Position numbers and translations under genes: made by a program. The notes beneath the pieces were generated by a model that saw only the letters and a program-made list of their open reading frames with translations, did not search any database and had not been told where the DNA came from. 64,000 nt of DNA from an uncultured SAR116 cluster alpha proteobacterium (GTDB lineage Bacteria; Pseudomonadota; Alphaproteobacteria; Puniceispirillales; Puniceispirillaceae): positions 120,642 to 184,641 of the forward strand of contig CACNQE010000004.1 of the NCBI GenBank assembly GCA_902622515.1. The letters run 5' to 3'. The first letter of the stretch is position 1. Each line of letters opens with the position of its first letter. This document shows positions 45,187 to 53,420 of this stretch, in pieces.

Positions 45187-45870
45187 TTATTCAACAGCTC
45201 TTACTGTTAGGTTTGCCGAAGCCGGTTTTTTATCTGTCTCAAATTCAACAGTGTTTTGAGCATTGGTTTCGACATTTTCTTGTTTCCTAGTTTTTGCAAC
45301 AGATTTAGGGTCAGTATTCAACGTGTTTGAGCCGGGTGATTCAATTCCCAAAAGTGATAAATTATTAAATTGCATTAGAATTATATTAGGTAATATTGGT
45401 TTGGTGGTATTAATCAATAAGATGGAAAAACGCGAAGCATTTGATTCTTTAACAACAACAGGAATTTTATTAGATCCCCCAAAGAGATATAAAAGTGCCA
45501 GATAAGATAGAACTATTATAACAGCTCCTCTTGCAAGCCCAAAAAACACTCCCATTCCACCATCTAAAGCACCCAAACCTGCACGAGATAGGCTTGGTGA
45601 AACAACACTTGCGAAAACATACCAAACAATGAAAGCAGCTGAGAAAGGTATAACCAATGAAAGGGGGGTGATAACATAAACCAAGGAAATGAACCCTTCA
45701 AGAATGGGGACAAGAATTGGTGAAGTTAATTTTGCAATAAAAATAGCTACGAACCAACCTACTAATCCAAGAAATTCACGCGTCATGCCTCGAATTGTTG
45801 ATAACATTGCGGATATAAATAAAATAGCTAGAGCAATATAGTCTATATAATTTAGGCTTGTGAATTCCAT
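45187..45870 (-). CDS. cvpA: CvpA family membrane protein
   Basis: Inner-membrane protein of 227 residues with about four transmembrane segments (starting DYIALAILFISAMLSTIRG and including FLGLVGWFVAIFIAKL) and a polar C-terminal tail. The GLxRG-like SRAGLGALDGGMGVFFGLARGAVI segment is the family signature. The open frame extends to 45942, but homology starts at the ATG at 45870, after AGAAG. CvpA is required for colicin V production and envelope stress tolerance in enterobacteria, and it is paired with purF across proteobacteria. The tail from about residue 170 is low-complexity and likely cytoplasmic. Confidence 0.88.
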   Translation of the reverse strand: MEFTSLNYIDYIALAILFISAMLSTIRGMTREFLGLVGWFVAIFIAKLTSPILVPILEGFISLVYVITPLSLVIPFSAAFIVWYVFASVVSPSLSRAGLGALDGGMGVFFGLARGAVIIVLSYLALLYLFGGSNKIPVVVKESNASRFSILLINTTKPILPNIILMQFNNLSLLGIESPGSNTLNTDPKSVAKTRKQENVETNAQNTVEFETDKKPASANLTVRAVE

Positions 45871-45916
45871 ATTCTTCTGACTTTTATGCTGTATTTGGTA
45901 ATACTCGATTTTATAA

Positions 45917-47287
45917 TCACGATATCCTATCAAGAATGTCAATCAAATCAGATAAATTTTCTGAATAAGTTAATTGAAGGTCAGCGTTAATCTTATTTCT
46001 TTTTATTGGTTTTGGAAGGAAGGCCTTTTCAAACCCCAGTTTTTTTGCCTCCTTGAGCCGTTGTTCTGCCTGTGACACTTGCCTAATCTGGGATGAGAGC
46101 GCGATCTCTCCAAAAAAGACGGACCTATCGGGGAGCGGGTGGTTTCTAACCGATGAAATTAGAGCAGCCGCAACCGCAAGGTCCGCTGCAGGTTCCTGAA
46201 TTTTCATGCCGCCAGCGACATTTAAAAATATATCCCTTCCAGAAAGAGGAATCCCGCATCTTGCTTCTAACACTGCAGTTAGCATAGCTAGTCTGCTAGA
46301 CTCCCAGCCAACAACATTTCTTCTAGGGCTTGCGAGGGGAGAGTGTGCAACAAGTGCTTCAATTTCTACAAGTAAGGGTCTGCTTCCTTCAATCGCGGCA
46401 AAAACAGCGGTTCCTGCCATCTCATTTTTTCTCTCTCCAAGGAATAATTCTGAAGGGTTAGAAATTTCATTTAATCCAATTGCCGTCATTTCAAAAACGC
46501 CTATTTCGTCAGTAGCCCCGAACCGATTTTTGATACCTCTCAATATCCTAAAATGATGACTCCTATCTCCTTCAAAATGAAGAACTGTATCAACCATGTG
46601 TTCAAGTACCCTTGGTCCTGCTATTGCACCATCCTTAGTTACATGGCCAACAAAAATAAGAGCTGTATCATTTGTTTTTGCTGCCTGAATTAATTCTTGT
46701 GCAGATGCTCGAACCTGACTTACTGTCCCTGGACTAGAATCTAGGGCAGGTAGATACATAGTTTGGATAGAATCAATGATAATTAGTTCAAGCTCTGGAG
46801 TTCTCCTAATGGTTTCTGAGATGTTGGTAGCATTAGTTGCAGTTGCAACATTTATATTTGTGTTTGAAAGACCCAATCTTCGACCTCTAAGTCTCACTTG
46901 GTCTGCTGATTCTTCTCCTGTTATGTATATGGTTTGATTTTTTCTTCGAGATATACTGCATGCAATTTGTAATAATAATGTTGATTTTCCGATACCAGGG
47001 TCTCCTCCAATTAAAATAGCTGAACCTGGCACAATACCGCCACCCGTTACTCTATCAAACTCCGATATACCTGATAATAATCTTTTGGTTTCTTGGTCAT
47101 TTTTTTGATCAGTTAAGGAATAAAATTCAATTTTTCTAGCTGATTTTGCCGATTTTGCAAGACTTGGCCTACTGCTAATTTGTTCTTCGACGATACTATT
47201 CCAAGCACCGCAAGCTTCACATCTACCTGACCATTTAGGGTAAACAGATCCGCATTGTTGACAGTGAAATTGAGTATTTTTCCCCAT
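45917..47287 (-). CDS. radA: DNA repair protein RadA
   Basis: RecA-like ATPase that drives branch migration in recombination. The N-terminal zinc finger has Cys9, Cys12, Cys23 and Cys26. The Walker A GGDPGIGKSTLL follows near residue 94. The RadA-specific KNRFG motif (GIKNRFGATDE) lies near 250, and a C-terminal Lon-protease-like domain ends the 456-residue chain. Its ATG overlaps the mlaF stop (TAATG). The radA-cvpA-purF order matches other Alphaproteobacteria. No SOS box is visible near it. Confidence 0.96.
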   Translation of the reverse strand: MGKNTQFHCQQCGSVYPKWSGRCEACGAWNSIVEEQISSRPSLAKSAKSARKIEFYSLTDQKNDQETKRLLSGISEFDRVTGGGIVPGSAILIGGDPGIGKSTLLLQIACSISRRKNQTIYITGEESADQVRLRGRRLGLSNTNINVATATNATNISETIRRTPELELIIIDSIQTMYLPALDSSPGTVSQVRASAQELIQAAKTNDTALIFVGHVTKDGAIAGPRVLEHMVDTVLHFEGDRSHHFRILRGIKNRFGATDEIGVFEMTAIGLNEISNPSELFLGERKNEMAGTAVFAAIEGSRPLLVEIEALVAHSPLASPRRNVVGWESSRLAMLTAVLEARCGIPLSGRDIFLNVAGGMKIQEPAADLAVAAALISSVRNHPLPDRSVFFGEIALSSQIRQVSQAEQRLKEAKKLGFEKAFLPKPIKRNKINADLQLTYSENLSDLIDILDRIS

Positions 47288-48105
47288 TAAACTGATATCT
47301 CAGTTTGCTTCGATTGAAGCATTTCTCTTTTATTTGTTGTAAGGGGTCCATAAGGTTTGCCATTTACAAATTGGTCAACTTCGGAAATACCTGTGTGATT
47401 TATATCTTTTATAGGTCCGCACCATATTATGCGTCCATTATGCAACATTGCGACTGTATCTGCAATTTGGCGAACAGATGCCATATCATGCGAGATGGTA
47501 AGGGTAGTTGCACCAAGTCTATTAACTGAGTTTAAAATCAAATCATTAATGACACCAGAAGTTATAGGGTCAAGACCTGATGTTGGTTCATCAAATAAAA
47601 GAATTTCAGGCTTGTCTGCTATTGCCCTTGCTATTGCGACCCTTTTCTGCATACCCCCGGATAATTCAGCTGGGAAAAGTTCAAGCACTTGATGAGCTAG
47701 GCCAAGTTGGTTTAGGATATCTCCAGCTATTTCTTTTGCTTCTTTTTTATTTAATTTTTCTTTTTGACGTAACCTGAAGGTAACGTTCTCCCAAATGGGA
47801 AGAGAATCAAAGAGGGCGCCAAATTGGAAAGTCATTCCAAAACGCTTGAGCATCGCTTCATGTTGAGGTCTACTTTGTCCTATAGTCTCTTGTTCATCTA
47901 CCTTTATTGAGCCAGAGTCAGGAGATAGCAGCCCAATTAGACATTTTAAAGCCACTGATTTTCCACTTCCAGATGTGCCAATTAAACACAGAGATTCACT
48001 TTTTTTTAATGATAAACTGAGCCCGTTAAGAACATAATCTCCCCCAAAATTCTTAACAAGATTTGAGATTTTTATCTTTACATTCGGTTTTTTTTTATCA
48101 GTCAT
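47287..48105 (-). CDS. mlaF: ABC transporter ATP-binding protein, MlaF type
   Basis: ATPase of the Mla phospholipid transport system, which maintains outer-membrane lipid asymmetry. The 272-residue protein has Walker A GTSGSGKS at about 43, signature LSGGMQKR near 149, and Walker B LLFDEPTSGLDP near 169. The C-terminal extension (NGRIIWCGPI... and tail) is typical of MlaF. It follows mlaE by five bases. The substrate-binding MlaD (MCE domain) that usually follows is not here; radA takes its place. Confidence 0.92.
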   Translation of the reverse strand: MTDKKKPNVKIKISNLVKNFGGDYVLNGLSLSLKKSESLCLIGTSGSGKSVALKCLIGLLSPDSGSIKVDEQETIGQSRPQHEAMLKRFGMTFQFGALFDSLPIWENVTFRLRQKEKLNKKEAKEIAGDILNQLGLAHQVLELFPAELSGGMQKRVAIARAIADKPEILLFDEPTSGLDPITSGVINDLILNSVNRLGATTLTISHDMASVRQIADTVAMLHNGRIIWCGPIKDINHTGISEVDQFVNGKPYGPLTTNKREMLQSKQTEISV

Positions 48106-48110
48106 TTTAA

Positions 48111-48881
48111 TTATCCAAAGAACAAAGCAGTGACAGTATAATTAGCTATTAGAATCAATATTGAAGCAGAAACAACCGCATTTGTTGTTGCCTTTCCAAC
48201 ACCCTCCGCGCCACGACCGGAGTGATATCCATGATAGCATCCCATCAGAGCAATAATAAATCCAAATATAGCTGCTTTTAAAAGCCCTAACATTACATCG
48301 CTAAACTCAAGAAACTCTAATGTTTTTGTGAGATATACGGAAGAATTAAATCCAAGCCTATAAATTCCAACAAGATAGCCTCCGAAAACACCGATTATAT
48401 TGCCAATTAGAACCAATATAGGGAGGCATATTGTTCCTGCTATCAAGCGAGGTCCCACTAAATATTGAATAGGTCTTGTTGATAGTGTTTCCAGAGCATC
48501 AATCTGGTCAGTAACGCGCATAGTTCCAATTTCAGCAGCGATAGAAGCCCCAACTCTGCCAGCAACCATTAATCCTGCTAAAACTGGCCCAAGTTCTCGA
48601 GTGACAGAGAGAACTACAACGGTCGCAACAGTGTCTTCAGCCGAAAAACGCGCAAAACCAGTATAGCTTTGAAGAGCAAGTACCATTCCAGAGAAAAGTG
48701 TTGTTAGTCCAACCACAGGAAGCGAGTAGTAGCCAACATCAATAAGCTGTCTCACTATCTGCCTACCATAAAAAGGTGGTATCAGACACCAACGTAATGA
48801 AAGAACAATAAATAATGCTATGCTGCCTATCATGTGGCATAATCTTAAGCCACTTCGCCCGAGTGATTGAAAAAACCTCAT
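48111..48881 (-). CDS. mlaE: ABC transporter permease, MlaE type
   Basis: Inner-membrane permease of the Mla lipid transporter, 256 residues with five or six transmembrane segments. It has the MlaE signature GPVLAGLMVAGRVGASIAAEIGTMRVTDQIDALE near residue 95-128 and the C-terminal GCYHGYHSGRGAEGVGKATTNAVV motif. It is 143 bp downstream of alr. Gene pair mlaE-mlaF sits between alr and radA, interrupting the usual alr-radA adjacency. Confidence 0.93.
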   Translation of the reverse strand: MRFFQSLGRSGLRLCHMIGSIALFIVLSLRWCLIPPFYGRQIVRQLIDVGYYSLPVVGLTTLFSGMVLALQSYTGFARFSAEDTVATVVVLSVTRELGPVLAGLMVAGRVGASIAAEIGTMRVTDQIDALETLSTRPIQYLVGPRLIAGTICLPILVLIGNIIGVFGGYLVGIYRLGFNSSVYLTKTLEFLEFSDVMLGLLKAAIFGFIIALMGCYHGYHSGRGAEGVGKATTNAVVSASILILIANYTVTALFFG

Positions 48882-49024
48882 TATACGGACCCTTTTTAAA
48901 ACAAAAATAATTATCTTTTACCATGCATCTCAATTTTAAATCTATAAAATTACTCGATTTTAAATTTAATTTTTAGAAAATTTATTAAACAAGAGATTTT
49001 TTCGAAGGTATGAAGCTGTTTTGC

Positions 49025-50143
49025 CTATTTTTTGTATAATCTTTTTGGCCTAGAACCAAGGTTGGTAAGAATTTCATAGCTTATAGTCGACAAATCGGAA
49101 GCCATATCTTTTGCGTTATAATGCTCACCAAGAAGGCATACTTGTGATATTTCTGCCAAACATGCCTCAGGAACATTTGATATATCTATTACTAAGCTGT
49201 CCATAGAAATACGTCCGACTGGTTTGCAGATATAACCACCCACCTCTATTTTCCCAAAACTGGAAAGAGAACGATTGTAACCATCGGCATAACCGGCGCC
49301 AATTGTTGCAATACGCATTGGTTTACTTGCAGTATAATCAGCACCATAACCGATTTGTTCACCTTTATTTATATCACGTATTTGTAATATTGGTGCCATC
49401 CAATTTAGGATGGGTTTACATCCAAAGTTTATGCCTAGATTGTCCTGATAACCATATAGTGCAATTCCTGGACGTGTGATATCAAAATGGAAATTTTTTG
49501 ATATTAGAAGGCCATGACTTGCGGATAATGACAATGATGCTGTTTGAAACTTTTTACTCATTTTTAAAAAACGTGTTCTTTGTTTCTCATTTGCACTATG
49601 ATTTGGTGCGTCAGAGCAAGAGAGATGGCTCATTACAGCTTTGACATCAAGACCAGTCATGTCATTGACAGAGCTTTCTTCAAAAAATGAGTTTAATTCG
49701 TTTTCGGAAATCCCCAGACGGTTCATTCCAGTATCCAGTTGCATCCAAACTGGAAATTTCTTGGCTGCAGATCGAGCAATATTCATAGAAAATTCAATCT
49801 CAGAAACTTGTTTCAGCGCAGGTGTTATTTTATATTTTTGGTATAAAGCAAAATCACTTGTTTGTAAGCCGTCAAAAGATATAATTTTAACAACATCTAT
49901 TCCAACATTTTTTTGAATTAAAAAAGAACGAAGCTGGAGCGCTTCTTCGAGTCTTGCAACGCAAAAAGTTCGGCATCCAGCTTCGAACAAACTGAAAGCA
50001 ATGGCATTCATCCCATGTCCATAGCCATCTGCTTTTACCACACAAGCGGTATAGCAATTGGTATTAGCTATTGTATTTAACCACTGCCAATTTCGCGTTA
50101 GTTGCCCCAGGTCAATAATGAAGTGTGATAACTCAGTCGACAC
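49025..50143 (-). CDS. alr: Alanine racemase
   Basis: PLP enzyme that makes D-alanine for peptidoglycan. The Schiff-base lysine is Lys37 in VVKADGYGHG. The SHLSCSD, HFDITRPGIALYG and QIGYGADYTA segments match the fold, the last carrying the second catalytic tyrosine. The 372-residue length is normal. It lies 71 bp downstream of dnaB on the same strand, as in many Alphaproteobacteria. No duplicate is visible. Confidence 0.95.
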   Translation of the reverse strand: MSTELSHFIIDLGQLTRNWQWLNTIANTNCYTACVVKADGYGHGMNAIAFSLFEAGCRTFCVARLEEALQLRSFLIQKNVGIDVVKIISFDGLQTSDFALYQKYKITPALKQVSEIEFSMNIARSAAKKFPVWMQLDTGMNRLGISENELNSFFEESSVNDMTGLDVKAVMSHLSCSDAPNHSANEKQRTRFLKMSKKFQTASLSLSASHGLLISKNFHFDITRPGIALYGYQDNLGINFGCKPILNWMAPILQIRDINKGEQIGYGADYTASKPMRIATIGAGYADGYNRSLSSFGKIEVGGYICKPVGRISMDSLVIDISNVPEACLAEISQVCLLGEHYNAKDMASDLSTISYEILTNLGSRPKRLYKK

Positions 50144-50214
50144 AAATTGGTTCCCAAAAAAATCTAGTGAGATACATAAATTTCAATATTGGTATTTTTT
50201 CAAAAATAAATCTA

Positions 50215-51720
50215 TTAAAAATTTTCTGGAAGATAATCTGAGGAGATCGGATCATGAAATTTCGTCAGTCTTCCTTCAAATTGAACGGTTACATTTCCTA
50301 CTGGTCCATGCCTTTGCTTAGCAATTAAAATTTCTGCAAGACCAGCTGATCTCTCTAGTCTTTTTGTCCAATTATCATAGCGTTCATTATATTTTTCCGT
50401 GGTTTCGTTGTCTTTTCTTTCTGGCTCGCTCTTAGAAAGATAATATTCTTCTCTATATACAAACATTACTACATCAGAATCTTGCTCTATTGAACCAGAT
50501 TCTCTCAGGTCTGCAAGATTAGGTCGTTTATCCTCTCTTTGTTCAACTGCCCGGGACAGCTGAGATAAAGCAAGAACAGGAATATCTAGCTCTTTGGCGA
50601 GTGCCTTCAAAGAGCGCGTTATATTTGAAATCTCTTGAACTCTGTTCTCTGGTTTAACTCCAATTTGGGCTTGTAGCAGTTGAAGGTAGTCAACCACAAT
50701 AAGTCCCAGTCCTGAGGTACGTTTCATTCTTCTGGCACGGCTTGCAAGTTGACTAATTGACAAAGCGGGGGTGTCATCAATAAAAAATGGAGCCATATTA
50801 ATTTCACGGTTAGCGTTTACTAGTTTATTGAATTGTTCTGTCTTTAATTTACCTCTTCTGATATTCTCAGAGTCTAATTCTGAGCGCTCAGAAAGAATTC
50901 TAAGACCAAGTTGTTCTGCGGACATTTCAAGCGAGAAAAAAGCTACAGGCGCAGCTTGTTCGCCTGTGCGAGTGGTTGTGGCGGCGTGAAAGGCGATATT
51001 TGTTGCGAGCGCTGTTTTTCCCATTGCAGGTCTACCTGCTATAATTATAAGGTCTGATTTATGCATCCCTCCTAGAAGATTATTTAGACCAGTTAGTCCA
51101 GTAGATAATCCTGATAAATGTCCATCCGAATTAGCTGCTATTTCTGCTCGCTTAATTGTTTCAGTTAGGACGGATAAAAAGGGGCGGAGACCCACATCTG
51201 CACTGTCCTTTTCAGCTAAATTAAATAAATGTTGTTCAGCAGCTTCAATTTGGCGGAAAGCTGAATGTTCTATGTCTGGATGAGTCGCATCCCTAATAAT
51301 CGTATCAGAAATCCGAATTAGTTCACGCCGAAGATAATTATTATGTATTATTTGGGCATAATCTAAAGCATCTGAGATTGAGATAATTCCATCAATTAAG
51401 TCACCTAGGTAGTTATCAACGTCAATTCCGGAGATAGTAGGATCAGAGATTATTATTGCCTTCAGCGTTACATTATTGGCAACTTGACCGCGAATAATCA
51501 ATTTAGAGGCTGATTCAAATATCTTACCGTGCAATGGGTCGAAAAAATGTTCAGGCCGAATCAAGTCATTAGTTTTGTCGAGAACTTGGTTGTCATATAA
51601 AAGTGCTCCGAGATAATTTTGTTCAGCAGCAATATTATTTGGCATGGAACGTAAGGAAGTTACCCCGGCGTCATTTTGTGGAAATAGTGCTATAGTTTTA
51701 TCATTTTTATTTTCACTCAT
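50215..51720 (-). CDS. dnaB: Replicative DNA helicase DnaB
   Basis: Hexameric 5'-3' helicase of the replication fork, 501 residues. The N-terminal helical domain is about 25-170. The RecA-like domain has Walker A GRPAMGKTA at 229-237, FSLEMS near 266, Walker B LIVVDYLQL near 340, and the arginine finger region EISNITRSLKALAKEL. No intein interrupts it. It starts about 175 bp after rplI, behind two hairpins that look like terminators, so a separate promoter is likely. Confidence 0.97.
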   Translation of the reverse strand: MSENKNDKTIALFPQNDAGVTSLRSMPNNIAAEQNYLGALLYDNQVLDKTNDLIRPEHFFDPLHGKIFESASKLIIRGQVANNVTLKAIIISDPTISGIDVDNYLGDLIDGIISISDALDYAQIIHNNYLRRELIRISDTIIRDATHPDIEHSAFRQIEAAEQHLFNLAEKDSADVGLRPFLSVLTETIKRAEIAANSDGHLSGLSTGLTGLNNLLGGMHKSDLIIIAGRPAMGKTALATNIAFHAATTTRTGEQAAPVAFFSLEMSAEQLGLRILSERSELDSENIRRGKLKTEQFNKLVNANREINMAPFFIDDTPALSISQLASRARRMKRTSGLGLIVVDYLQLLQAQIGVKPENRVQEISNITRSLKALAKELDIPVLALSQLSRAVEQREDKRPNLADLRESGSIEQDSDVVMFVYREEYYLSKSEPERKDNETTEKYNERYDNWTKRLERSAGLAEILIAKQRHGPVGNVTVQFEGRLTKFHDPISSDYLPENF

Positions 51721-51788
51721 AATTAATAGATTATACCTAATCTAGTTTCTTTTCTAGTTGTGGAAAACGAGGATAACAGGGATAACTC

Positions 51789-51823
51789 AAAAAAAATACC
51801 AACCATGAAGGGCGGCTGGTATT
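51789..51823 (-). terminator. Terminator of the rpsF-rpsR-rplI operon
   Basis: Read on the reverse strand, AATACCAGCC (51823-51814) pairs with GGTTGGTATT (51804-51795), ten pairs with one G-U and a nine-base loop, followed by eight Ts (51796-51789). It stands about 72 bases after the rplI stop and before the dnaB start. Confidence 0.85.
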
Positions 51824-51855
51824 TTTACGTTTAAAAAAAGCGATAACTTAAAGTG

Positions 51856-51882
51856 ATAAGCTTTTTATTAAGAAAAGCTTAT
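51856..51882. repeat. AT-rich perfect hairpin just after rplI
   Basis: ATAAGCTTTT (51856-51865) and AAAAGCTTAT (51873-51882) are exact complements with a seven-base loop. It starts 13 bases after the rplI stop codon, ahead of the stronger terminator. It may protect the 3' end of the mRNA or be a tandem, weaker terminator. Confidence 0.5.
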
Positions 51883-51894
51883 TTGTTTGTTTGG

Positions 51895-52497
51895 CTACTG
51901 AATATTCTCAGTGTTGTCTTTATTGCCTTGAAACTCGTCATTATTACTTTCAACTTCAACTTTTGCAGTTAGCTGCGAAGTCTCCTCTTGGCTCTCTTCA
52001 TCCAGGTTTGTAATCACTGCCTTCCCAGAATCTAATTGCATTTTTGCTTCCTCAAGTGAACGTGCAACATTTACCACAATTTTCTTATTAACCTCGGGAT
52101 GAAGTGCCAATTTTATTGTAAACAAGCCTAGTGTTTTAATTGCGGCGTCCATTACCACTAGTTTTTTTTCAACTTCATATCCCGCTTTTGAAATCGCCTC
52201 TGATATATCACGCGATGTCACAGAACCATATAATTGACCCATTTCAGAAGCTGCTCGGACGATGTCAACGCTAAGATCTCCTATAGATTCGGATAGTAAT
52301 TCTGCGCTTTTCTTTGCATCTGCATTTCGAGCTTCTATAGCGCTACGCTCTGCTTCAAATTTTGCTAAATTTTGTTTATTAGCTCGCAATGCCTTCCCAC
52401 GAGGTAACAAAAAATTTCTTGCGTATCCAGGTTTTACCTTAACAACATCACCAATCTTACCAAGTTTCTCAACGCGCTCTAAAAGTACAATTTCCAT
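51895..52497 (-). CDS. rplI: 50S ribosomal protein L9
   Basis: Ribosomal protein of 200 residues; the core (about 1-150) has the N-terminal KVKPGYARNFLLPRGKAL RNA-binding domain and the long connecting helix. The C-terminal part after about residue 150 is an acidic, glutamate-rich extension (LDEESQEETSQLTAKVEVESNNDEFQGNKDNTE) not seen in typical L9 of about 150 residues. It is the third gene of rpsF-rpsR-rplI and ends before two terminator-like hairpins. The extension may be disordered; extended L9 tails occur in some Alphaproteobacteria. Confidence 0.95.
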   Translation of the reverse strand: MEIVLLERVEKLGKIGDVVKVKPGYARNFLLPRGKALRANKQNLAKFEAERSAIEARNADAKKSAELLSESIGDLSVDIVRAASEMGQLYGSVTSRDISEAISKAGYEVEKKLVVMDAAIKTLGLFTIKLALHPEVNKKIVVNVARSLEEAKMQLDSGKAVITNLDEESQEETSQLTAKVEVESNNDEFQGNKDNTENIQ

Positions 52498-52512
52498 TAT
52501 TTATTATCCTTT

Positions 52513-52767
52513 TTAAATAGAAGCATAAGGCATTAAGGCTAAAAAACGTGCCCGCTTAATTGCATTAGATAATTCACGCTGTTTCTTTGCTGATACGGCG
52601 GAAATCCGAGATGGAACTATTTTTCCTCTCTCAGAAACAAATCTAGTTAGTAATTTCACATCCTTGTAATCAATTTTGGGGGCATTAGGACCTGAGAAAG
52701 GACATGACTTACGACGTCTATTTTGTGGGCGGCGGATTGCCTCTCTTGTAATTTCTAATTGGGTCAT
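52513..52767 (-). CDS. rpsR: 30S ribosomal protein S18
   Basis: Small subunit protein (84 residues) that pairs with S6 on the platform. The core [51 protein letters not shown] is canonical. The N-terminal extension is basic, [15 protein letters not shown], including one cysteine. It lies between rpsF (2 bases) and rplI (15 bases). S6 and S18 act as a complex, and in several bacteria that complex also represses their own operon. Confidence 0.97.
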   Translation of the reverse strand: MTQLEITREAIRRPQNRRRKSCPFSGPNAPKIDYKDVKLLTRFVSERGKIVPSRISAVSAKKQRELSNAIKRARFLALMPYASI

Positions 52768-52769
52768 TT

Positions 52770-53180
52770 TTAAACTCCCTCAGCAGACAATTCATTATTC
52801 ATTTCATCACGGTCTTGAGACACATGTCTCTCTATTTTTTCAGAGCGTGGACGTTCTGGCTTGGTTTGCATCATAACGGAGGGATTTTCATCTACTTCAT
52901 CTATGACTATTGTCATAAAACGGAGAATATCTTCATTTAGTCCCATAACACGTTCAAACTCTTTAAGTGTATTTGAATTAGTCTCGAAATTTAAAAGAAT
53001 GTAATGGCCCTTGCGGTTCTTTTTTATTCTATATGCAAGCGAACGCAGACCCCAATACTCTCTTTTTTTAATAGAGCCTCCGTCTTTTTCAATTATAGAA
53101 CAAAATTCGTTAACCAATTCTTCAACATGTCCAGACGATACATCTTGTCGCCCAATTATCACGCATTCATATAGCCTCAT
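52770..53180 (-). CDS. rpsF: 30S ribosomal protein S6
   Basis: First gene of the S6-S18-L9 operon, 136 residues. The ferredoxin-like core (about 1-95, [32 protein letters not shown] and [25 protein letters not shown]) is normal. The last ~40 residues are charged and probably flexible. An AAGGAG site lies before the ATG. Its leader has two inverted repeats, including a perfect 18-bp palindrome; see the regulatory feature. It diverges from the fatty-acid operon. Confidence 0.97.
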   Translation of the reverse strand: MRLYECVIIGRQDVSSGHVEELVNEFCSIIEKDGGSIKKREYWGLRSLAYRIKKNRKGHYILLNFETNSNTLKEFERVMGLNEDILRFMTIVIDEVDENPSVMMQTKPERPRSEKIERHVSQDRDEMNNELSAEGV

Positions 53181-53186
53181 TATTCT

Positions 53187-53250
53187 CTCCTTATGGCTAA
53201 TGGTTACATAATCAAATATTCATGTAACGAGCCAGTACCGGTACTGGCAA
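53187..53250 (-). promoter_or_regulatory. rpsF leader with two hairpins, candidate S6:S18 control element
   Basis: Reading toward rpsF, the first element is GCCAGTACCGGTACTGGC (53248-53231), a perfect 18-bp palindrome and the most GC-rich run of the spacer. The second is GTTACAT (53228-53222) pairing with ATGTAAC (53209-53203) around 12 bases. The SD follows at about 53190. Known rpsF leaders carry an S6:S18-binding structure with a conserved CCG; the CCG here fits loosely, so this is inference. As DNA the palindrome could also be an operator shared with fabD. Confidence 0.45.
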
Positions 53251-53316
53251 GGGAGTGTAATTTTGCGGATTTTACACATAAATCAATCGTCAAAAACACT
53301 ATATGCAATAAAATAT

Positions 53317-53345
53317 TTGAGTTTGCAAGACTATAGTTTTAAAAT
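53317..53345 (+). promoter_or_regulatory. Candidate sigma-70 promoter of the fabD-fabG-acpP-fabF run
   Basis: TTGAGT (53317-53322) is five of six to the -35 consensus and TAAAAT (53340-53345) five of six to the -10, with the ideal 17-base spacer. The predicted start near 53352 leaves a leader of about 70 bases before fabD. Confidence 0.5.
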
Positions 53346-53352
53346 ACGCTTC

Positions 53353-53373
53353 ACCACATTTGGCAAATGGGGT
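53353..53373. promoter_or_regulatory. Near-perfect 21-bp dyad at the predicted fab transcription start
   Basis: Arms ACCACATTTG (53353-53362) and CAAATGGGGT (53364-53373) are complementary in nine of ten positions around a central G, with CATTTG-G-CAAATG perfect at the core. It begins at the predicted +1 of the fab promoter, the usual place for a repressor site; as RNA it would be a 5' hairpin. It is 47 bases before the fabD start. Confidence 0.45.
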
Positions 53374-53420
53374 AAACCAGTTTTTTAAAAATTAATTCAG
53401 AGAATTCAAAGAGTATTGAT

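Noticed and set aside
50215..51720. Possible intein in dnaB, a common insertion site.
   Set aside because: The Walker A and following motifs are contiguous and the length is normal.
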